DNA from: Tannerella sp.
GTDB taxonomy: Bacteria; Bacteroidota; Bacteroidia; Bacteroidales; Tannerellaceae
Direction: 5' to 3'
Length of the DNA: 7,532 nucleotides
Assembly (NCBI GenBank): GCA_031261145.1
Contig: JAISJX010000391.1
Coordinates: forward strand, 1-7,532
Part shown: positions 1 to 5,031 of the stretch, one piece after another
How positions within the stretch are numbered: position 1 is the stretch's first letter
Layout of the letters: each line of letters starts with the position of its first letter
Program-made: the position numbers and the translations under genes
Notes under the pieces: model-generated
Database searches by the model: none
The model's input: the letters and a program-made list of their open reading frames with translations, nothing else
What the model was told of the DNA's origin: nothing

Positions 1-1060
1 AGAATCCTGTCACAAAAATACCTTCTTCCTGCATCTGTCCGGCAAAGACCTGCGACAGTTTCGCGTCGTACAACATGATGGCACAGATGGCCGACTGTGT
101 TGGCTTTATATCAAAACCCACCGATTGCATCTTGTCGCAGAAATAAGTTACGTTCTCTATCAATTTGTCATGCAACGCATTGCTTTCTTTCAGCATGTTG
201 AAAACTTCCAGGCTTGCCCCGATAATCGACGGAGCCAAAGAGTTGGAAAACAGGTACGGGCGCGAACGTTGGCGCAGCAAGTCGATAATTTCCTTTCGTC
301 CGGTCGTGAAGCCGCCCAAAGCGCCGCCAAAGGATTTTCCCAGCGTGCCGGTAAAGACGTCAATCCGGTCATACAGCCCGTATTGCTCGGCGACGCCATG
401 ACCTGTGGCGCCGACTACACCGGCGGAATGCGACTCATCGACCATCACTAAGGCGTCGTATTTTTCGGCTAAGGCGCAGATTTTGTCCACCGGCGCCACA
501 TTGCCGTCCATCGAAAAGACGCCGTCTGTGGCGATGATACGGTAACGTTGCGCTTGCGCGTCCTGCAAACATTTTTCTAATTCGGCCATGTTCGCATTCG
601 CATAACGATAACGTTTTGCTTTGCAGAGGCGTACGCCGTCGATAATAGAAGCGTGGTTGAGAGCGTCGGAAATAATCGCATCCTGTTCGGAAAACAACGG
701 TTCGAATAATCCGCCATTGGCATCGAAACAAGCGGCGTACAAAATTGTATCTTCCGTTTTAAAATATTCAGAGATAGCGGCTTCCAACTGTTTGTGAATA
801 TCTTGTGTGCCGCAAATAAAACGGACGGACGACATGCCGAAGCCACGTGCATCCATGATTTTTTTAGCCGCTTCGATCACACGCGGATGGTTGGAAAGTC
901 CCAGATAGTTGTTTGCGCAAAAGTTTAATACTTCTTCGCCGTCATTCACCCGGATACCGGCTTTCTGCGGCGTTTTGATAATGCGTTCGTTTTTGTATAA
1001 ACCGGCCGCTTCTATACCGGCTAATTCGTTACTTAAAAACTCTTTAAATTGTCCGTACAT
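1..1060 (-). CDS. kbl: Glycine C-acetyltransferase (2-amino-3-ketobutyrate CoA ligase), C-terminus cut by window edge
   Basis: PLP-dependent enzyme of the alpha-oxoamine synthase family. It cleaves 2-amino-3-oxobutyrate with CoA to glycine and acetyl-CoA, the second step of threonine breakdown after threonine dehydrogenase, in the cytosol. Translating the minus strand from ATG at 1060-1058 gives 353 uninterrupted residues to the window edge; family members are about 395-400, so roughly 45 residues are missing only because the window ends. Visible marks are MYGQFKEFL at the N-terminus, GFGMSSVRFICGTQDIHK (about 73-90), the PLP-ring-stacking His in LNHAS (H136), VDESH (208-211, D208 contacting the PLP nitrogen) and the Schiff-base lysine in GTLGKSFGG (K242). 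The GMSSVRFICGTQ segment favours Kbl over the related serine palmitoyltransferase and 8-amino-7-oxononanoate synthase. The usual partner tdh is not in view and could lie beyond the left edge. The gene is divergent from guaB, with its own predicted promoter at 1103-1129. Confidence 0.95.
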   Translation of the reverse strand, partial: MYGQFKEFLSNELAGIEAAGLYKNERIIKTPQKAGIRVNDGEEVLNFCANNYLGLSNHPRVIEAAKKIMDARGFGMSSVRFICGTQDIHKQLEAAISEYFKTEDTILYAACFDANGGLFEPLFSEQDAIISDALNHASIIDGVRLCKAKRYRYANANMAELEKCLQDAQAQRYRIIATDGVFSMDGNVAPVDKICALAEKYDALVMVDESHSAGVVGATGHGVAEQYGLYDRIDVFTGTLGKSFGGALGGFTTGRKEIIDLLRQRSRPYLFSNSLAPSIIGASLEVFNMLKESNALHDKLIENVTYFCDKMQSVGFDIKPTQSAICAIMLYDAKLSQVFAGQMQEEGIFVTGF

Positions 1061-1102
1061 AATTAAATCAATTCTATGTTACATTCTTTTTTTTTCGTAA
1101 TG

Positions 1103-1129
1103 CAAAGGTATGATTTTTTTAATGACAAA
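1103..1129 (-). promoter_or_regulatory. Predicted Bacteroidota-type promoter of kbl
   Basis: Read on the minus strand, positions 1110-1103 spell TACCTTTG, an exact fit to the Bacteroidota sigma-factor -7 consensus TAnnTTTG. A TTTG that could serve as the -33 box is at 1129-1126, but only 15 bp separate the two, shorter than the usual 19 or so. Transcription would start around 1097-1095, giving a leader of about 35 nt before the kbl ATG. The -7 element is convincing; the -33 assignment is tentative. Confidence 0.6.
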
Positions 1130-1340
1130 CCGACGAGATAGTGACATCATATCATCCGGTTTAAGAATTTTAAGAAAATGCGCGAATATCTTCAAATCCG
1201 TCCGACCGCCGTAACTTCTTTAATTCCTTATATCCCACTATCGCTTTTGTTTTTTTAACGTCTTAATTGTTCCTGACTTCTTGGTTTATTTAACATAACT
1301 AACGACTAATTAAAATCGTTCAATGAGTCCAAGATTCCAC

Positions 1341-1453
1341 GGCGTTGATGGAATTTGCAATCCGATAGATTTACAAACCGGAAGGATACATTTATGCGGA
1401 TTACAAATCCTTATAATAATATGTATAGGCCGATTGCCAATCCGTCTAACGCC
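1341..1453. repeat. 113-bp imperfect inverted repeat with four related near-palindromes (MITE- or REP-like)
   Basis: The outer arms are 1341-1362 and 1432-1453. The reverse complement of the right arm matches the left arm at 16 of 22 positions without gaps, including a perfect outer GGCGTT/AACGCC and a perfect inner GCAATC/GATTGC. Four related near-palindromic words lie within: GGAATTTGCAATCC (1350-1363), GATTTACAAACC (1368-1379), GGATTACAAATCC (1398-1410, a 5-bp stem with a 3-nt loop) and CGATTGCCAATCC (1431-1443, containing a 5-bp stem around one base). The whole could fold as a long hairpin in single-stranded form. There is no obvious target-site duplication and no open reading frame. It could be a non-autonomous mobile element remnant, a REP-like dispersed repeat or a regulatory structure. 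Confidence 0.6.
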
Positions 1454-1476
1454 GTTTCGTCCAATGACCTCTTGAA

Positions 1477-1519
1477 TCCGCGTCCATCTGCGTCCAAAAT
1501 CTGCGAAATCTGCGCGAAA
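1477..1519. repeat. Degenerate TCTGCG-type short repeat, four units
   Basis: Four related words follow each other: TCCGCGTCCA (1477-1486), TCTGCGTCCA (1487-1496), TCTGCGAAA (1500-1508) and TCTGCGCGAAA (1509-1519). The first two are adjacent and differ at one base. No coding or binding function is evident. It lies directly upstream of the 8-bp tandem array and may be part of the same repetitive intergenic element. Confidence 0.55.
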
Positions 1520-1523
1520 TCCC

Positions 1524-1563
1524 TGAATTATTGAATCTTTGAATTATTGAACCTTTGAATCTT
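1524..1563. repeat. Tandem array of five 8-bp units (TGAAYYWT-like)
   Basis: Five consecutive octamers without interruption: TGAATTAT, TGAATCTT, TGAATTAT, TGAACCTT and TGAATCTT. All share TGAA at positions 1-4 and T at position 8. The array ends where the -33 region of the guaB promoter is expected, 22 bp before the -7 element. The first and third units are identical, as are the second and fifth, which points to duplication rather than chance AT-richness. Confidence 0.75.
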
Positions 1564-1593
1564 TTTTTATTCGACAAAAAGTCCTTACCTTTG
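1563..1593 (+). promoter_or_regulatory. Predicted Bacteroidota-type promoter of guaB
   Basis: TACCTTTG at 1586-1593 is an exact match to the -7 consensus TAnnTTTG and is identical to the element in front of kbl. At 19-bp spacing the -33 position falls in a T-run (about 1563-1566, TTTT instead of TTTG). The nearest true TTTG, at 1554-1557 within the tandem repeat, is 28 bp away and too distant. Transcription would start near 1600, giving a leader of about 24 nt before the ATG at 1624. The sequence just before the start is A-rich with no Shine-Dalgarno site, as is common in this phylum. Confidence 0.65.
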
Positions 1594-1623
1594 CGCATCT
1601 TTTATTTCATAAAAAATTAACAG

Positions 1624-3114
1624 ATGGCAATTTATTTAGATGATGTATCCCGGACGTTTGGGGAGTATTTATTAATACCCGGCCTGACGACCAAAGAGTG
1701 TGTACCCTCCAATGTAACGCTGAAAACGCCGCTTGTGAAATATCCGGCCAATGGCGTTTCACCTATCACCCTGAATATCCCGTTTGTATCGGCGATTATG
1801 CAATCGGTCTCCGGGCCGGAATTGGCGATTGAACTGGCGCGTAACGGCGGACTGTCGTTCATCTTCGGCTCGCAGTCTATCGAAAGCCAGGCGGAGATGG
1901 TGCGGAAAGTGAAAAAGTTCAAAGCGGGGTTTGTGGACAGCGATTCCAACCTCACGCCGGACCATACCTTGGCCGACGTGATTAAATTAGTGGAAAAGAC
2001 CGGCCATTCGACCATCGGCGTGACGGACGACGGAACATCGAACGGAACACTGCTGGGCATTGTAACCGGCCGTGATTACCGCGTGGGGAAAGACACCGTC
2101 ACCCAGAAAGTCAGCGCCTTTATGACGCCTTTCTCCAAATTGGTGGTCGGCCGGTCGGGCATATCCCTGAGCGAAGCCAATCAGATTTTGTGGGAACGCA
2201 AACTGAACTCGTTGCCGATTATTGACAAAGACCAACATTTAGTATCCTTTGTTTTCAGGAAAGATTATGATAATTACCGGAACAATCCCGATGAATTGTC
2301 CGACGAAACAAAGAAACTGTATGTAGGCGCAGGCATTAACAGCCGTGATTACATGAAACGTGTTCCGGCATTGGTAGAGGCCGGCGTAGATGTTTTGTGC
2401 ATTGATTCGTCGGACGGCTATTCCGAATGGCAAAAGGAGACATTGCGTTGGATTAAAAACGAATACCCCGCGATACCGGTAGGGGCGGGAAATATTGTGG
2501 ACAGCGACGGTTTCCGTTATCTGGCGGATGCAGGGGCGGATTTTATCAAAGTGGGCATCGGCGGCGGCTCTATCTGCATCACGCGCGAGCAGAAGGGTAT
2601 TGGCCGTGGTCAGGCGACCGCCCTGATGGATGTAGCCCACGCCCGCGAACAATATATGAAAGAAAAAGGCGTCTATATCCCGATATGCAGCGATGGCGGT
2701 TTGGTGCATGACTACCACATGGTTTTGGCCTTGGCGATGGGCGCCGATTTCCTGATGATGGGACGATATTTCGCCCGGTTCGACGAATCGCCGACGAAAG
2801 TTTTGCGGGTAGGCAACAACTACGTGAAGGAATACTGGGGCGAAGGCTCCAACCGCGCCCAGAACTGGCAGCGCTACGACATGGGCGGAACGGAATCGCT
2901 GAAATTTGAGGAGGGTGTGGACAGCTACGTGCCGTATGCCGGAAAAATGAAAGAGAACCTGACGATTACATTGGGGAAAATCAAAGCGACTATGTGCAGT
3001 TGCGGGACAACAACGATTAAAGGTCTTCAGGAACAAGTCAAAATCACGCTTGTATCGTCCACCAGTATCGTTGAAGGCGGTGCGCACGACGTCATTTTGA
3101 AGGAACAAAACTAA
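1624..3114 (+). CDS. guaB: IMP dehydrogenase (Tritrichomonas foetus-type)
   Basis: Oxidises IMP to XMP with NAD+, the committed step of guanine nucleotide synthesis in the cytosol. The 496-residue protein has full family length. It is a TIM barrel interrupted by two CBS domains at roughly residues 100-220 ([12 protein letters not shown] and the [11 protein letters not shown] strand, then FMTPFSKL and [11 protein letters not shown]). Catalytic features are CIDSSDG with D261, the thioimidate cysteine in GGGSICITR (C318), SDGG in the phosphate-binding region, and the flap KEYWGEGSN ending in the Arg-Tyr dyad R417-Y418. Recalled from memory, the sequence follows the T. foetus enzyme almost throughout ([54 protein letters not shown]) rather than the common bacterial GuaB that begins LTFDDVLL. 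The ATG at 1624 fits the family N-terminus and the promoter spacing. uup begins 15 bp after the stop. Confidence 0.95.
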   Translation: MAIYLDDVSRTFGEYLLIPGLTTKECVPSNVTLKTPLVKYPANGVSPITLNIPFVSAIMQSVSGPELAIELARNGGLSFIFGSQSIESQAEMVRKVKKFKAGFVDSDSNLTPDHTLADVIKLVEKTGHSTIGVTDDGTSNGTLLGIVTGRDYRVGKDTVTQKVSAFMTPFSKLVVGRSGISLSEANQILWERKLNSLPIIDKDQHLVSFVFRKDYDNYRNNPDELSDETKKLYVGAGINSRDYMKRVPALVEAGVDVLCIDSSDGYSEWQKETLRWIKNEYPAIPVGAGNIVDSDGFRYLADAGADFIKVGIGGGSICITREQKGIGRGQATALMDVAHAREQYMKEKGVYIPICSDGGLVHDYHMVLALAMGADFLMMGRYFARFDESPTKVLRVGNNYVKEYWGEGSNRAQNWQRYDMGGTESLKFEEGVDSYVPYAGKMKENLTITLGKIKATMCSCGTTTIKGLQEQVKITLVSSTSIVEGGAHDVILKEQN

Positions 3115-3129
3115 TCCGCGGTTCAGCCA

Positions 3130-4998
3130 ATGAATAGTTATTTGCAGGTGGACAACCTCACGAAGAGCTTCGGTGATTTGTGTTTGTACCGTGACATTAC
3201 TTTTGGCATCGTACAAGGGCAGAAAATCGGTTTGATAGCCAAAAACGGCGCCGGCAAAACGACACTGCTTGCTATCATTGCGGGGAAAGAGGGATACGAC
3301 AGTGGAGACGTCGTATTCCGCAACGACCTGCGCGTGGGCTATTTGGAGCAGTCGCCGCACTACCCGGACGAATTGACCGTCATGGAAGCCTGTTTCTATT
3401 CATCCAATCCGACCGTCCGGCTAATCGCCGAATATGAAGCGGCGATTACATCCGGCAACCCGTCTAATCTCGAAGAACTCATGGTTCGGATGGATCATGA
3501 GAAGGCGTGGGATTACGAGCGCAAAGCCAAACAAATCCTTTCCCAACTGAAGATTGACCATTTCGACAAGAAGATAGGGACTTTATCCGGCGGGCAACTG
3601 AAACGGGTCGCCCTGGCCAATGTCTTACTCACCGAGCCGGAGTTGATTTTGTTGGACGAGCCGACCAACCACCTGGATATCGACATGATTGAATGGTTGG
3701 AAGGTTATCTGAGCCGCTCAACCATCAGCATCCTGATGGTCACTCATGACCGTTATTTCCTCGACCGGGTTTGTAACGGGATTATCGAGATCGACCGGCA
3801 GGAAATCTATCAATACAAAGGGAATTACAACTATTACCTTGAGAAAAGGGCCGAACGGGTGGCCGCCCGGAATACCGAGATAGAGCGTGCCAACAACCTG
3901 CTACGAACCGAGTTGGAATGGATGCGCCGCCAACCGCAGGCGCGTGGTTCCAAAGCCAAATACCGGATTGATGCGTTTTACGAATTAAATGAAAAAGCGC
4001 AACAGAAAAGGGATGCCGGAAACGTGCAACTGAACGTCAAATCGGCGTATATCGGCTCCAAAATATTTGAGGCGGTAAAGGTGGATAAACGTTTTGGCAA
4101 TACCCTGATTTTGAATGATTTCAATTACACCTTTGCCCGTTACGAGAAGTTGGGTATCCTTGGAAACAATGGTACGGGTAAATCCACTTTTATCAAAATG
4201 TTAGTGGGCGAAATCCCTCCCGACAGCGGACATTTCGACGTCGGCGAAACGGTGCGGTTCGGCTACTACAGTCAGGACGGGCTTCAGTTTGACGAAAATA
4301 AGAAAGTGATCGACATCGTGCAAGATATTGCAGAATACATCACGCTTGGCAATGGTAAAATGCTGACCGTCTCGCAGTTTCTGAATTATTTCCTGTTTAC
4401 GCCCGACAAACAGCATAATTTTGTCTATAAGTTAAGCGGCGGGGAAAAGCGCCGCCTGTATCTTTGCACGGTGTTGATGCGCAATCCGAATTTTCTTGTG
4501 CTCGACGAACCGACCAACGACCTTGATATCGTCACGCTGAATGTGCTCGAAGAGTATCTTCAAAACTTCAAAGGCTGCGTGATTATCGTCTCGCACGACC
4601 GTTATTTTATGGATAAAATCGTCGATCACGTCCTCGTGTTTCATGGGAATGCGGATATTCAGGATTTTCCGGGCAATTATTCGTTGTATCGCGCCTGGAA
4701 AGAGCAACAGGAAAGGGAGCAGAAAGAAAAAGAGAATGCCGCTGCTTCCAAAGCCGTCGCCCGTCCCGAAAAAGAGCCGAAAAAGAAGTTATCCTACAAC
4801 GAAAACCGTGAATATGAAGCGTTGGAAGCGGAGATTGCCGCCCTCGAAACCGAAAAAGCGCAGTTGGAAACCTCGCTAAGCAGCGGAAACCTGCCGCTTG
4901 ACGAACTGACCAGACAAGCCAACCGCGTGGGCGAGATTATCGAATCCATCGACCGAAAAACAGCCCGCTGGATGGAACTCAGCGAACGGGTTTCCTGA
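3130..4998 (+). CDS. uup: ABC-F family ATPase, Uup-type
   Basis: Soluble protein with two ATP-binding cassettes and no membrane segments. ABC-F proteins act on the ribosome; E. coli Uup is also linked to DNA-related phenotypes such as precise excision of transposons. Its 622 residues are close to E. coli Uup (about 635). Cassette 1 has Walker A AKNGAGKTT (37-45; the usual first Gly is Ala), signature LSGGQ (152-156), Walker B LILLDEPTNHLD (172-183, E177) and switch H206. The charged interdomain linker at about 235-300 contains ELEWMRRQPQARG, characteristic of the Uup group. Cassette 2 has GNNGTGKST (345-353), LSGGEK (435-440), LVLDEPTNDLD (456-466, E460) and H489. A Lys/Glu-rich tail from about 525 leads to a predicted coiled coil (about 553-620), the Uup C-terminal DNA-binding-type domain. 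The short gap after guaB suggests co-transcription. All catalytic residues are present, so it should be active. Confidence 0.93.
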   Translation: MNSYLQVDNLTKSFGDLCLYRDITFGIVQGQKIGLIAKNGAGKTTLLAIIAGKEGYDSGDVVFRNDLRVGYLEQSPHYPDELTVMEACFYSSNPTVRLIAEYEAAITSGNPSNLEELMVRMDHEKAWDYERKAKQILSQLKIDHFDKKIGTLSGGQLKRVALANVLLTEPELILLDEPTNHLDIDMIEWLEGYLSRSTISILMVTHDRYFLDRVCNGIIEIDRQEIYQYKGNYNYYLEKRAERVAARNTEIERANNLLRTELEWMRRQPQARGSKAKYRIDAFYELNEKAQQKRDAGNVQLNVKSAYIGSKIFEAVKVDKRFGNTLILNDFNYTFARYEKLGILGNNGTGKSTFIKMLVGEIPPDSGHFDVGETVRFGYYSQDGLQFDENKKVIDIVQDIAEYITLGNGKMLTVSQFLNYFLFTPDKQHNFVYKLSGGEKRRLYLCTVLMRNPNFLVLDEPTNDLDIVTLNVLEEYLQNFKGCVIIVSHDRYFMDKIVDHVLVFHGNADIQDFPGNYSLYRAWKEQQEREQKEKENAAASKAVARPEKEPKKKLSYNENREYEALEAEIAALETEKAQLETSLSSGNLPLDELTRQANRVGEIIESIDRKTARWMELSERVS

Positions 4999-5031
4999 CA
5001 GATTTGAGTAATGAATATAAATGTATAAAAG

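Larger units (their letters stand above)
1061..1623. other. Intergenic region between divergent kbl and guaB
   Basis: This 563-bp stretch has no credible coding region. It contains the kbl promoter (about 1103-1129), an AT-rich segment at roughly 1130-1340 in which I see no gene or clear structure, the inverted-repeat element at 1341-1453, the TCTGCG-type repeat at 1477-1519, the 8-bp tandem units at 1524-1563 and the guaB promoter at about 1563-1593. No terminator is expected because both flanking genes are transcribed outward. No tRNA cloverleaf was recognised. Confidence 0.8.

Noticed and set aside
125..451. Plus-strand open frame of 108 codons near the left edge
   Set aside because: It is antisense to kbl, whose PLP-binding lysine and other motifs lie in the same bases on the minus strand.
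909..1100. Plus-strand 63-codon open frame overlapping the kbl start
   Set aside because: It is antisense to the conserved Kbl N-terminus and runs into the kbl leader; the protein has no recognisable features.
1477..1563. CRISPR-like array
   Set aside because: Units are only 8-13 bp, mostly without spacers, and no cas genes are present.
2239..3360. 373-codon open frame on the minus strand across guaB and the start of uup
   Set aside because: It lies fully antisense to two well-recognised genes, shows no recognisable motifs, and its composition is what the complement of their codon bias would give.
4999..5031. Terminator or promoter between uup and the fusion gene
   Set aside because: The 33-bp gap has no GC-rich stem with a T-run and no TAnnTTTG element; a TTTG at 5003-5006 stands alone.
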